IMG/VR virus record: IMGVR_UViG_3300049914_000132
Location: 1-61,801 of that record
DNA: 61,801 bases
Origin: a virus
Reading direction: 5' to 3' (one strand)
This document shows, piece by piece, positions 14,626 through 21,989 of this stretch; the stretch's first letter is position 1; the number at the start of each line of letters is the position of its first letter. Below the pieces are notes generated by a model. The model did no database searches. It had not been told where the DNA came from and was given only the letters and a program-made list of their open reading frames with translations. Made by a program: the position numbers and the translations under genes.

Positions 14626-14679
14626 GGCGAGCCTCCGGGCTCGCCCGCCCTTGTAAGCCCCTCGGAGGGGGTCTACAAG
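14626..14679 (+). terminator. Two consecutive GC-rich hairpins
   Basis: First stem 14626-14645: GGCGAGCC-TCCG-GGCTCGCC (eight perfect pairs). Second stem 14650-14679: CTTGTA...TACAAG enclosing CCCC/GGGG. No T-tract follows. The first is nearly the same as the hairpin after the preceding gene, so both genes are marked by the same 3' structure. Confidence 0.6.
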
Positions 14680-14686
14680 AGCACGC

Positions 14687-14896
14687 ATGCACATGACACT
14701 AACGCAAGCACGACGTGTGCACAGCTACACGTCGTCGATACGCGACAAGGATGAGCACAGGTACGCCATCGCCTATCTGCGCCACCTGAAGCACGCTGGC
14801 TCAGCCACGCCAGACCCAACTGAATATTCCATACCCAAACTGAGCGCCGAGTACGTTGCCTCAGAGATACGCAAGCGCTTGAGAGATCCACCATGA
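14687..14896 (+). CDS. Small hypothetical protein (69 aa)
   Basis: 69 residues: MHMTLTQARRVHSYTSSIRD, then RYAIAYLRHLKHAG and a short C-terminal helix (LSAEYVASEIRKRLRDPP). No good Shine-Dalgarno; the ATG at 14693 is an alternative. The stop overlaps the next start (ATGA), which supports translation. Function unknown. Confidence 0.55.
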   Translation: MHMTLTQARRVHSYTSSIRDKDEHRYAIAYLRHLKHAGSATPDPTEYSIPKLSAEYVASEIRKRLRDPP

Positions 14897-15246
14897 CAGT
14901 CAAGCTGACACATGAAGTTGTGTACAGTGTTCTGGATGAGATGTGCGTCGGCAAAGTAGCAACGTCGGACGGATTCAACCTCACAATGGATCAGCAGGTC
15001 TATCGGCTGGTCAGCGACATTCAGAAGGTAACACACGGAATGTCTAGCACAGTCTGGCGCATCATGAATCAGCAAGGTGTGCAATGCAGCACAAACATCC
15101 GCACTCTTGCACAGCTCAGAACAGCCATCCGAGAATGGGCTGCCGGGCCTAGGCCACCTGAACAGCCAGGTCACTATCTGTACGCCAAGCTCAATCAGCG
15201 CACTGCACTGTATGAATGGATCTATCGATCCAAGAAAGAAGACTGA
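14893..15246 (+). CDS. Hypothetical protein (117 aa)
   Basis: 117 residues with an ATGA overlap at its start. The middle part (QQVYRLVSDIQKVTHGMSST, NQQGVQCSTNIRTLAQLRTA) is helical and could form a small DNA-binding fold; the end (GHYLYAKLNQRTALYEWIYR) is aromatic-rich. No family recognised. Confidence 0.55.
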   Translation: MTVKLTHEVVYSVLDEMCVGKVATSDGFNLTMDQQVYRLVSDIQKVTHGMSSTVWRIMNQQGVQCSTNIRTLAQLRTAIREWAAGPRPPEQPGHYLYAKLNQRTALYEWIYRSKKED

Positions 15247-15247
15247 C

Positions 15248-15436
15248 ATGGCTAAGATCATCGGTTCGGTTCCTCTTGATGAACTCAAAGCACAGGTAGC
15301 GATATCCGCTTTCGGTCGCGTGCCTACAGAAGGTCTGTGCGTGCAATGTGGCACGGACGAAGTCAAGCCAGAAAACTTCAAAGACGATATTTCACGTAGA
15401 GAGTTTAGTATCACACATTTCTGTCAGAAGTGTTAG
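15248..15436 (+). CDS. Small zinc-ribbon phage protein (62 aa)
   Basis: 62 residues from the ATG one base after the previous stop. The sequence LCVQCGTDEVKPENFKDDIS followed by REFSITHFCQKC has two CxxC knuckles 29 residues apart. This C-x-x-C...F-x-D-x-x-S-x-x-E-x-x-I-x-x-x-C-x-x-C pattern is a recurrent small phage protein of unknown role. A structural zinc is very likely. Confidence 0.65.
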   Translation: MAKIIGSVPLDELKAQVAISAFGRVPTEGLCVQCGTDEVKPENFKDDISRREFSITHFCQKC

Positions 15437-15467
15437 GATGAGTTCTTTGTGGAAGGGGAGGATCAAG

Positions 15468-16325
15468 ATGGCGAATAGATCTGTCATTGCAGTTCCGTCT
15501 CTGTCTCCAGACGTTGCAGGAGCAATCGTCTACTGGAGACTCAGCGGGGACACCATGTTTGACAAGCTGGAGACAGCCTGGGGGAGCCTGGGGCTACCTA
15601 CCAACCAGCTCCCTAGCCTGCCGGGACCAGCTACCGCGCTCCGACGTGCAGTAGGTGACCAGCGCGCCGTCCGGTTCCTAGCCCGACCGCTGGAGGGCCG
15701 ACAAGGATGGGCACTCGTCGAAGAGCAAGCTGATGGAAATGACCTGGCGTACAAGATCATCCTGAAGGTGAAAACGAACGACATAGGGCGTCTCGACTTC
15801 TTCGACCAGAGCTACAGCGAGCAAGCTCGGAGTGCCATGGCTGCCATCCAGGTATCATACAGCCATCATCTTGAGGTTCTATCTCCAACAGATATCTCAT
15901 CGTGGATCGTGGATCTTGCAAGCGTTTGTGACGCCGTGCTCCTGCGAGACACGGGCGGAATCTACTTCATACCAAGGCACTCAAACCGTGCCTGGCATGA
16001 AATGGTCAGTGCCATTCGGACCGCGAGCGATCATGCTGTGTTTGAGATACCGGCTCTCCAATCAGATGAGGCTGTGAGCGCTATTCTCGACGCAGTATCC
16101 AGAGAGGCTCAGAGCGCCGCAGACGAGATAGATGAAGAGCTGAACGGAGAAGATGAGCTGAGCACCATCGTACTGAGCAATAGGAAGAGAGTAGTCCAGA
16201 AGGTGAAAGAGAAAGTGCAGCGGTACGAACAACTGCTCAGCACCAACTTGGACAGCTTGCATGCTCGGCTCAACGCACTGGACGCGAACCTGACGGCAGC
16301 GACACTTGCAGCAATGGCTGAGTAG
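15468..16325 (+). CDS. Hypothetical phage protein, possibly DUF6744-like (285 aa)
   Basis: 285 residues from the ATG at 15468, with GGGGAGG six bases upstream. The N-terminus (DVAGAIVYWRLSG, then LPSLPGPATALRRAVG) resembles a family of phage proteins that I know as DUF6744, though this is from memory. A beta-rich middle section is followed by an acidic, helical C-terminus (about residues 205-285) with coiled-coil character. No enzymatic motif was seen. It is encoded among early-type small genes. Confidence 0.55.
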   Translation: MANRSVIAVPSLSPDVAGAIVYWRLSGDTMFDKLETAWGSLGLPTNQLPSLPGPATALRRAVGDQRAVRFLARPLEGRQGWALVEEQADGNDLAYKIILKVKTNDIGRLDFFDQSYSEQARSAMAAIQVSYSHHLEVLSPTDISSWIVDLASVCDAVLLRDTGGIYFIPRHSNRAWHEMVSAIRTASDHAVFEIPALQSDEAVSAILDAVSREAQSAADEIDEELNGEDELSTIVLSNRKRVVQKVKEKVQRYEQLLSTNLDSLHARLNALDANLTAATLAAMAE

Positions 16326-16667
16326 ATGAACCTGAAAAAACCAGCTCAGGACGCAAAGCGCAGACTGCTCGGTCTGAAGATTGTGCACTACACACCCTCT
16401 GGAGTTTGGCTGAATCATATCTACTGTGCGGACTGCAAGGAGACATATTCGATCAAATCCTTAATTCGCAATCATGAGTACTTTAGCACGACAAAGGACT
16501 CTGACAAGATAATGCAAACTGGTTTGATCTGGTGCACAGGAAAGACGTGCAAAGCGAATGCGGAAGCGAGTGCAGCTGATCGTGCATACAAGCACATTCA
16601 CGGCCTCAGAGTATCCACAATCATCGTAGAAGATACTCTGGTTGACAAGCGAAGAAAGAAACGCTAA
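16326..16667 (+). CDS. Small cysteine-containing protein (113 aa)
   Basis: 113 residues starting immediately after the preceding stop. HIYCADCKETYS near residue 34 and LIWCTGKTCKANAEAS near 78 give C-x-x-C and C-x-x-x-x-C, enough for one zinc site. The start and end are strongly basic. The last codons run into the 9-nt array A2, which begins seven bases before its stop. Confidence 0.55.
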   Translation: MNLKKPAQDAKRRLLGLKIVHYTPSGVWLNHIYCADCKETYSIKSLIRNHEYFSTTKDSDKIMQTGLIWCTGKTCKANAEASAADRAYKHIHGLRVSTIIVEDTLVDKRRKKR

Positions 16668-16714
16668 AAACGCATAAGACGCATAAACTGAACAAAGTGC
16701 ACAGGAGACATAAC
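16661..16714. repeat. 9-nt-period array A2 (six units)
   Basis: Units: ACGCTAAAA, ACGCATAAG, ACGCATAAA, CTGAACAAA, GTGCACAGG, AGACATAAC. Together they run exactly to base 16714, and the TTG start codon of the ParB-like gene is at 16715. The Shine-Dalgarno AGGAG lies inside the last two units. The repeat type matches array A1. Confidence 0.65.
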
Positions 16715-17344
16715 TTGCAAATTCTGCACATCAAGGATGACCAACTAGGCCCATCCCTGCGAAACGCAAACAAGATGGAGCCTGAGATGTTCAACAGGCT
16801 CGTCATGTCCATCAAGAAGTGGGGCTTCCTTGTTCCACTACTTGTTCAGCACCATCCAGAGAGTGAGCACCCATACGTCATCGCGGATGGCTTGCACAGA
16901 AGAGAAGCAGGGCAAGTCAACGGAATGGACAAGTTTCCGTGTATCGACTGCACGGGGCTCTCACAAGACGAGATAGAGCAGCTTCGTCTTTCGCTCAACA
17001 GGATTCACGGAGAGCTGGATCTGTCCATCGTTGCGACCATGTTCGGGGAGCTATCCGAGAACAAAGACATCACAATAGACGACATGGAAGTCACAGGGTT
17101 TTCCAAGCAAGAGATCTCCAGCTTGCTGGATAGCCTCAATCGAGAAGATCAAGACGACCTTGAACCAGAAGACGTTACGACTGGAGACAAAGACCCAGAA
17201 CAGCCCAGCCCTTTCGTGCTCGAAGTGGAGTTCAACGAGAAGGCTACCTATCAGCTCGTACGCAGGAGGCTGAAACGTGCAGCAGGCAAGGGTGGGACGC
17301 TTGCGCAGGGTCTCCTGAACGTGCTTGGGGAAGGAGAGGGCTGA
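16715..17344 (+). CDS. ParB-like nuclease/N-terminal domain protein, TTG start
   Basis: 209 residues. The TTG at 16715 is chosen because AGGAG lies seven bases upstream and the ParB fold starts at once (LQILHIKDDQLGPSLRNANK). The domain shows the family order: a helix with KKWGFLVPLLVQ, then YVIADGLHRREAGQ, where D-G-x-H-R matches the GxHR box that binds CTP in ParB proteins. C-terminal residues 90-209 are acidic and helical. In phages such proteins serve in partition-like roles, as transcription cofactors or in DNA modification loci. The 9-nt array directly upstream could be its own binding site; that is inference. Confidence 0.75.
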   Translation: MQILHIKDDQLGPSLRNANKMEPEMFNRLVMSIKKWGFLVPLLVQHHPESEHPYVIADGLHRREAGQVNGMDKFPCIDCTGLSQDEIEQLRLSLNRIHGELDLSIVATMFGELSENKDITIDDMEVTGFSKQEISSLLDSLNREDQDDLEPEDVTTGDKDPEQPSPFVLEVEFNEKATYQLVRRRLKRAAGKGGTLAQGLLNVLGEGEG

Positions 17345-17535
17345 TGGCGTCACGCGAGATGGTTGAGTTCAAAGTCTCTAGCGCGGAGGAGAACATTCTG
17401 CGCAGAGCCAAAGTGCTGAACACGATCAAAGAAAACGAGCACACTCAGGAAGAGAGGATTCTAGCAGAAGACAGGTACAGAGAAGCTGTGCTGACTTACG
17501 CACAAGCTACAAAGGAGTTGAAGGAATCCAAGTAG
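17344..17535 (+). CDS. Small helical protein (63 aa)
   Basis: 63 residues, starting at a TGATG overlap with the ParB-like gene. It is Glu/Lys/Arg-rich (SSAEENILRRAKVLNTIKEN) and probably one long helix or a coiled coil. Translational coupling suggests a partner of the ParB-like protein. Function unknown. Confidence 0.55.
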   Translation: MASREMVEFKVSSAEENILRRAKVLNTIKENEHTQEERILAEDRYREAVLTYAQATKELKESK

Positions 17536-17563
17536 ATCAAACCAAGTAGACCAAGGAGTAATC

Positions 17564-18382
17564 ATGACCTCCCGCCTAGCCTTCGTCGCCCCCAACCTAC
17601 GCGGCCCGTTCGCGGCTGGCATTCGGGATCGCCTGGCAAAGCTGCACCATCACGCCCTCATGCTGCGCTTGGCCACAGACGATCCGAAACGTCAACGGGA
17701 AGTCCTGCGCGCACTTGTCAAGAACGGCTCCCAGATCCCTACGGCCATCGTCTGCGTCTCGATGAGCCCCGACGCGGACGTGATTGCAGCCTATCGTGCG
17801 CTGAACGTTCCGTTCGTCACTATTGACGATGAAGCGAACGGAGCTGGGTCCGTGAGCTGCGACAATTTCAAGGGCGGATACCTGGCCGGCCGACACCTGA
17901 TCGAGCGGGGACACCACAAGATCGCGATGATCTCCGGTCGTACGTCTGGACCGGGGAGCTACAACGCATGCCAGAGGCGGGATGGATTTCGCAAGGCCCT
18001 CGCCGAGAGTCACGTCGCCCTCCTGACAATCGACTGCCACGAAGTGACAGACTATTCCCAGCTCGAAGGCGCACAATGGTTCTCGGCCCGCCCTCCCGAT
18101 ACCACTGCCGTTTTCTGCGCAGCAGGTGACCTCTGCGCGTCGGGAATCACCAAGGCCGCAGAGGGACTCAAGATCGACATCCCCAGGGAGCTCGCGATCG
18201 TGTCATTCGATGATGCGCCGATCGCCCAACAGACGCGCCCCGACCTCACCACGATCCGGCAACCGCTGAAAGATATGGCCGAGGTTGCGTTCAGGATGGC
18301 GTGCGTCGAGCCAACACTGACCCTTTCCAAGCCGAAGCACGTTTTGTTAGCTCCGGAACTGGTAGTGAGAGGGACGACATGA
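17564..18382 (+). CDS. LacI/GalR-family effector-binding domain without HTH
   Basis: 272 residues, AAGGAG upstream. The whole length matches the periplasmic-binding-protein-like (Peripla_BP_3) core of LacI repressors: LAFVAPNLRGPFAAGI at the start, then VPFVTIDDEA, SCDNFKGGYLAGRHLIERGH, KIAMISG, RRDGFRKAL, FCAAGDLCASGI, ELAIVSFDDAPIAQQTRPDL, TTIRQP. The roughly 60-residue N-terminal helix-turn-helix and hinge of LacI proteins is missing, and the frame has a good start, so it is a stand-alone sensor domain. A free-standing domain could bind a sugar or nucleoside, or form mixed dimers with host repressors. The gene is GC-richer than its neighbours and heads a block of ATGA-linked genes, suggesting acquisition as a unit. 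Confidence 0.85.
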   Translation: MTSRLAFVAPNLRGPFAAGIRDRLAKLHHHALMLRLATDDPKRQREVLRALVKNGSQIPTAIVCVSMSPDADVIAAYRALNVPFVTIDDEANGAGSVSCDNFKGGYLAGRHLIERGHHKIAMISGRTSGPGSYNACQRRDGFRKALAESHVALLTIDCHEVTDYSQLEGAQWFSARPPDTTAVFCAAGDLCASGITKAAEGLKIDIPRELAIVSFDDAPIAQQTRPDLTTIRQPLKDMAEVAFRMACVEPTLTLSKPKHVLLAPELVVRGTT

Positions 18383-18672
18383 CTGCCCTGCCATCGCATG
18401 CGGTTGACGAGATTGTTCAGGGCGTAATTGCTCACGCCGAATTCTGCTTCGAGATGATCCGAAGAAAGGGCGAGGAAGCGGCCTCAGAATATGGTCGCCC
18501 CTCCACAGTCTTTCGTCCAAAGCTCACCATTGACGGCGACCAGTGGTGTGCGATCTATGGAGACAACCTGCAAGATGGTGTCGCCGGTTTCGGTATTTCT
18601 CCGGGTGAGGCCCTTTGGGACTTCGATCGGAATTGGTGGGCAAAATTGACACCAGCAAAGGAAGCGACATGA
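18379..18672 (+). CDS. Hypothetical phage protein (97 aa)
   Basis: 97 residues, ATGA overlap with the LacI-like gene. The C-terminal part DGDQWCAIYGDNLQDGVAGF followed by GISPGEALWDFDRNW is a pattern common to small phage proteins (W-x-A-x-x-G-x-N-L-Q-x-G-V-x-G-F-G-x-(S/T)-P-x-x-A...F-x-x-x-W). Function unknown. Codon use is GC-rich like the rest of the island. Confidence 0.65.
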   Translation: MTALPSHAVDEIVQGVIAHAEFCFEMIRRKGEEAASEYGRPSTVFRPKLTIDGDQWCAIYGDNLQDGVAGFGISPGEALWDFDRNWWAKLTPAKEAT

Positions 18673-18950
18673 CCGCGACATGCAGCAATTGTCTATTCGG
18701 GACTTCAACTCAAGGTGGGGAGATTGTTTGTCATAACAATCTGGAAGGGTACGGAAACACAAACCGTCCAGACTGGTGGTGCTCAGCCCATCCCCTCGCG
18801 CCCGGGCAGAGGGACCGGATCGCCGAGATGGCTATCTCTGCGGCATCGGAATTCATCGATCCTGATGGAGACTTCATAAGGGATACTGTTGCTCAAGCCT
18901 ACGCAATCGCCGACGTAATGATGGTCGAGCGCGCGAAGGGGAGCAAATGA
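18669..18950 (+). CDS. Cys/His protein (93 aa)
   Basis: 93 residues, ATGA overlap. The N-terminal half MTATCSNCLFGTSTQGGEIV continues CHNN...NRPDWWCSAHPLAPG, giving C-x-x-C...C...C-x-x-H spacing for one zinc ion. The W-W-C-x-x-H ending of the site is typical of small phage zinc proteins. The C-terminal half is an acidic helix. Confidence 0.6.
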   Translation: MTATCSNCLFGTSTQGGEIVCHNNLEGYGNTNRPDWWCSAHPLAPGQRDRIAEMAISAASEFIDPDGDFIRDTVAQAYAIADVMMVERAKGSK

Positions 18951-19942
18951 GCGGTGACCCGAAGTGCATGTGTGGGCACTGGCACCTTGGACGAGATGGC
19001 GAGTGCCTAGGTTTGCTTTGTGGTTGTGCCAAGTTTCGCCCCGCCGAGGTGGCGAAGCCGGAGCCCGCGCCCGAGAGCGTCTATGAGCGGGCGAGGAAGG
19101 CGTTGCACGATGTCTTCTGGGATAAAAAGAACCCGGAGTCGTGTCGTGATATCGGCCATGGGCTCGACGCCAGCGAAGCGGCCGAGAAGAAAGTGCTCGC
19201 CCTGGCGGCTGACAACACGCGACTGGAAGAGGAGCTGATTGAGACGGAGAAGCGCGTCCTGAAGCTGGAGGAGGAGCGCAAGCTCTCCTGCATCACCGAC
19301 GTTGGTTACCGAGAGCGCGCCGAGAAGGCGGAGAAGAAACTTGCTGCCCTTCAGATAGGGGCAGACGCTACCGTAAAGACGTTGGGGGAGGTTGACTACC
19401 AGTTAGATGTCGAAATAAAACGCGCCGAGGCCGCGGAGCGTCTGAGCGAAGAGCGCCTAGACCACATCGTCAAACTCGAACAGGAAGCGAAGGTCATCAA
19501 GGCCGCGTTGGCTGGGATTGGACCACATCCGGCGGAAGAGCGAGCGAATATCGCAGAGGCGAGGGTCAAGGAGTTGGAAGATCGCGTTCGGGCAACCGAA
19601 GATAGGTTGAACGGCGAGGTCGTGTGGCGAAAGGAACTTCACTCACAAACCATGGAAGCCCTCTCCCTCCTTCATCCCGCGCGTCCCGAGGATGGCCTGC
19701 TGCCGGCGATCCGGGATGTACTCCAGCAGCTCGTGAGCGAGCGGGATGATGCGATCAAGCTTCTAAATCCATCAATGCCAGAGAATGGGCTGCTCGATGC
19801 AATCAAGCAACTTCAACAAGCTTTCATTTTGGAGCGCGACACAGCCATAAGGGCTACGAGAGCACTTGCATGGGTAGAGCAAGACGAGTCCAACGGTATT
19901 GCGATCGCGGCCAAAGCTCTCTCAAAAGTCCATGGTGGATAG
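18947..19942 (+). CDS. Zinc-finger plus long coiled-coil protein (331 aa)
   Basis: 331 residues, ATGA overlap. Residues 1-30 hold C-M-C-G-H-W-H...C...C-G-C, a small Cys/His cluster (KCMCGHWHLGRDGECLGLLC). The rest from about residue 45 is almost continuous charged helix with coiled-coil spacing, interrupted near residue 240 by two similar segments (LLHPARPEDGLLPAI and LLNPSMPENGLLDAI) that look like an internal duplication. Function unknown; possibly a scaffold or host-interaction protein. Confidence 0.6.
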   Translation: MSGDPKCMCGHWHLGRDGECLGLLCGCAKFRPAEVAKPEPAPESVYERARKALHDVFWDKKNPESCRDIGHGLDASEAAEKKVLALAADNTRLEEELIETEKRVLKLEEERKLSCITDVGYRERAEKAEKKLAALQIGADATVKTLGEVDYQLDVEIKRAEAAERLSEERLDHIVKLEQEAKVIKAALAGIGPHPAEERANIAEARVKELEDRVRATEDRLNGEVVWRKELHSQTMEALSLLHPARPEDGLLPAIRDVLQQLVSERDDAIKLLNPSMPENGLLDAIKQLQQAFILERDTAIRATRALAWVEQDESNGIAIAAKALSKVHGG

Positions 19943-19951
19943 GGGTACGGA

Positions 19952-20257
19952 ATGCCAACTACCAAATTGAAGAAGCGAGAGTCAGTACAAGAACGCTTAG
20001 CCGAATTGAAAAAGCGGCCAGCGTACGAAGGAATGACAGCTGCTTTGCATATAGCACGACCTGCTATACGAACGACTTCACCATGGCTCGTTCTCGGAGC
20101 TGGCCACATGTATCACGCAATGTGCAATGTCTGTATGCACTACCTCGGAAGTTGGAGTCAATCGGAAGAGGCAGGGCACCTCATGGTGGACGTGATAGAG
20201 CACCATTTCAAGAAGGAGCACATGATCAAACGCATTCAGTATGGATTAGAGGAATAG
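19952..20257 (+). CDS. Hypothetical Cys/His protein (101 aa)
   Basis: 101 residues. After a Lys/Glu-rich start comes HMYHAMCNVCMHYLGSWSQS and EHHFKKEHM, a His- and Cys-rich stretch that may bind metal (CNVC...H...H). Nine bases separate it from the previous stop. Unrecognised family. Confidence 0.55.
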   Translation: MPTTKLKKRESVQERLAELKKRPAYEGMTAALHIARPAIRTTSPWLVLGAGHMYHAMCNVCMHYLGSWSQSEEAGHLMVDVIEHHFKKEHMIKRIQYGLEE

Positions 20258-20259
20258 AC

Positions 20260-20355
20260 ATGATCATAGCCATCTGTTTTGTGTGCTTCCTAGTGGGTAT
20301 ACTTGTCGGGTTTAGGTTGACGATCTGGTTCATGCGCAAGGGGCTCTATGGCTGA
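20260..20355 (+). CDS. 31-aa single-span membrane peptide
   Basis: MIIAICFVCFLVGILVGFRL and 11 further residues: a hydrophobic span followed by positive residues (FMRKGLYG). The ATG is two bases after the previous stop and the end overlaps the next ATG by eight bases. Such tiny membrane peptides are frequent in phage operons. No Shine-Dalgarno of its own; probably coupled. Confidence 0.45.
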   Translation: MIIAICFVCFLVGILVGFRLTIWFMRKGLYG

Positions 20356-20551
20356 CAAACTGAAGCCGTGTCCGTTCTGCGCAGGGCGAGCGTTGGGATA
20401 CAAACCAAACATGGATCGCGCCGCATACGTGCGATGCATTAGGTGCGACTCGCATTCGCCGTTCCGTCTCACTTTGCGCGGAGCCATCGCCGCTTGGAAT
20501 CGCCGCGCGGGGGGGAGAGGAAGAGATGACCAGGATCTGGGACGAGGCTGA
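20348..20551 (+). CDS. Lar-like zinc-ribbon protein
   Basis: 67 residues. KPCPFCAGRALGYKPN, then YVRCIRCDSHSPFR and AIAAWNRRA reproduce the layout of the Lar restriction-alleviation family: C-P-F-C-G/A-x-x...V-x-C-x-x-C...A-x-x-x-W-N-R-R. Lar proteins modulate host type I restriction in E. coli; many phage members are untested. The last ten residues after RRA are low-complexity and overlap the next gene. Confidence 0.7.
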   Translation: MADKLKPCPFCAGRALGYKPNMDRAAYVRCIRCDSHSPFRLTLRGAIAAWNRRAGGRGRDDQDLGRG

Positions 20552-20771
20552 ACGAGTGCTGAAAATGTGGACCTCCGGAAGCGATGATCAGGATATCCCG
20601 GAGATCACAAAGGCCTTCGCCCGCGGTCGGAAACTCGAGGAGGCGCTGATCGCAATGCGCGACTGGCATCTCGTCTATCATGGTGCCGATCCTTGTAAAC
20701 TCTGCATACTAGCCAAAGCCGCGCTAGCCGAGTTCGAGGCGAGGCAGGACCCTCCGGAGGGAGAGACGTGA
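20526..20771 (+). CDS. Hypothetical protein (81 aa)
   Basis: 81 residues with GAGGAAGAG just upstream of the ATG. Helical; contains DPCKLCILAKAALAEFEA near the end, a CxxC within a helix. It overlaps the Lar-like gene by 26 bases out of frame. Function unknown. Confidence 0.5.
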   Translation: MTRIWDEAERVLKMWTSGSDDQDIPEITKAFARGRKLEEALIAMRDWHLVYHGADPCKLCILAKAALAEFEARQDPPEGET

Positions 20772-20947
20772 GTCGCTACGCCCAGAACACAGCGGTCCCC
20801 ATGGACAAGAGCCGGGCCGACGCGGAAACGATCTTCCTTTCGTTCCTGGAAGACAAGCACGGAAAGACAGTTGCAGAGATCGCCCTTCCAAAGATCGGAT
20901 TGCTACTTAATGGAAGTGCAGACAGGCTTTTGGGAGATGGAAAGTGA
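20768..20947 (+). CDS. Short protein resembling the two ends of a longer phage family
   Basis: 59 residues from a GTG in a GTGA overlap. The start (MSRYAQNTAVPMDKSRADAE) matches the N-terminus of a phage family of about 150 residues that begins with SRYAxxTxVxxxxSRAExE. The end (HGKTVAEIALPKIGLLLNGS) resembles that family's C-terminus. The middle of the family appears to be missing, so this could be an internally deleted relic that kept its frame. This comparison is from memory. Confidence 0.45.
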   Translation: MSRYAQNTAVPMDKSRADAETIFLSFLEDKHGKTVAEIALPKIGLLLNGSADRLLGDGK

Positions 20948-21135
20948 GATACAAAGTAGAGGATCAAGCCTGTGTCATTTGCGGTGAGCCTGGCAGACCA
21001 GAAGGCCAGCGCTTCAAGTTTTGCACAAAGTGTGAAGCAGACTGGATGCAGTCGCTTGAGCACTTGAGGGCTGCAACAGCTCGACAGGACTTTGCCAACA
21101 GACGAAGGCAAGAGCTAGAAAACGGATCTACATAG
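20944..21135 (+). CDS. Small zinc-ribbon protein (63 aa), GTG start
   Basis: 63 residues; GTGA overlap with the previous stop. ACVICGEPG and FKFCTKCEADW form two CxxC knuckles 16 residues apart, followed by a helix. A structural zinc ion is likely. Base composition returns to the phage average here, so it may mark the right edge of the GC-rich island. Confidence 0.55.
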   Translation: MRYKVEDQACVICGEPGRPEGQRFKFCTKCEADWMQSLEHLRAATARQDFANRRRQELENGST

Positions 21136-21143
21136 GAGAGAAC

Positions 21144-21350
21144 ATGAAGAAGGTAAAGACAGCATTCGCAAAGAAGATGCACGAGGTACGAAAGGCAGAA
21201 TCGTGGGACAATAAGCTCTCGGATGCTCTTGTCGATCTCGCGATTGAAGTGGACTTAGAAGCCCGAAGTCGTCCACCTATGTATCCGTTAAGCGCAGAAT
21301 TGCGGCATGCTTTGTCAATAGTCACAAAGCTAGTGCACGGACAGGAGTAA
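21144..21350 (+). CDS. Small helical protein (68 aa)
   Basis: 68 residues, AGGAG seven bases upstream. Basic N-terminus (MKKVKTAFAKKMHEVRKAES) and a second helix (LDVLAIEV-type segment, then LRHALSIVTKLVHGQE). No motif recognised. Confidence 0.55.
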   Translation: MKKVKTAFAKKMHEVRKAESWDNKLSDALVDLAIEVDLEARSRPPMYPLSAELRHALSIVTKLVHGQE

Positions 21351-21352
21351 GC

Positions 21353-21697
21353 ATGAAAACACAGCAAGCAGAACAACTGCGCAGCAAAGGATTTTGCACA
21401 GTCATAGAAGCTGCGGATGCTCTTGGGGTTCACATCAGCAGCATGTATCGAGCAGTGTACCGACATGATGTCAAGGGAACACAGATCGGTCGTGCAAGGT
21501 ACATCGACGTTCTATCACTAATAAAGTATGCCCAGAAAAAGGACAAAGATGCGCTGAGCAAGCTTGATGCTCTCAGGCTGCTCGTAGGTAGGACAGGCTC
21601 GACCGTTCTCAACAGAAAGCGCAACTACCCAAGCATCAATGAGCTACGGAGGCTCCAAGATCGCAGACGTGCCAAGATGGGCAAAGCACTGGTCTAG
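21353..21697 (+). CDS. Excisionase/MerR-like HTH protein
   Basis: 114 residues. CTVIEAADALGVHISSMYRA followed by VKGTQIGRARYIDV is the HTH_17 pattern: helix-turn-helix (EAADALGV...SMYRAV), wing (V-K-G-T-Q-I-G-R-A-R-Y) and the following helix. Such domains bind DNA in excisionases and small regulators. The C-terminal half is Arg/Leu-rich. Several smaller relatives of this fold appear along the window. Confidence 0.7.
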   Translation: MKTQQAEQLRSKGFCTVIEAADALGVHISSMYRAVYRHDVKGTQIGRARYIDVLSLIKYAQKKDKDALSKLDALRLLVGRTGSTVLNRKRNYPSINELRRLQDRRRAKMGKALV

Positions 21698-21698
21698 T

Positions 21699-21989
21699 AT
21701 GAACAAACTGATCAGTCAGTCTGAAGCTGTAGCAATGGCTTCAGACAAGATCCTATATGCTGCCAAGTACACGTGTGAGCTAGCTACTGAGCACACGTAT
21801 GGGGATGAAGGGGAACCTGTGATCCGGATAATAGGTGGAGGCCCTTGGCAACCTGAATCACAGTTCTTCCTTGTAGACGTAGAACGATGGCTGGCTTGGC
21901 ACGCAGAACGCGCACTGTTGAAAATGGGATCTGAAGATCGCTCTGAAGGTTGGTCGCCTTTCAAGTATTATGTACCGTATAAGCCATGA
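21699..21989 (+). CDS. HTH-like small protein (96 aa)
   Basis: 96 residues: LISQSEAVAMASDKILYAA at the start and FFLVDVERWLAWHAERALLK later, the same opening and closing helices as in the HTH_17-type proteins of this phage, with an insertion between them (EHTYGDEGEPVIRIIGGGPW). The start is uncertain: no Shine-Dalgarno before 21699 and an upstream in-frame ATG exists at 21639. It ends in an ATGA overlap. Confidence 0.5.
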   Translation: MNKLISQSEAVAMASDKILYAAKYTCELATEHTYGDEGEPVIRIIGGGPWQPESQFFLVDVERWLAWHAERALLKMGSEDRSEGWSPFKYYVPYKP

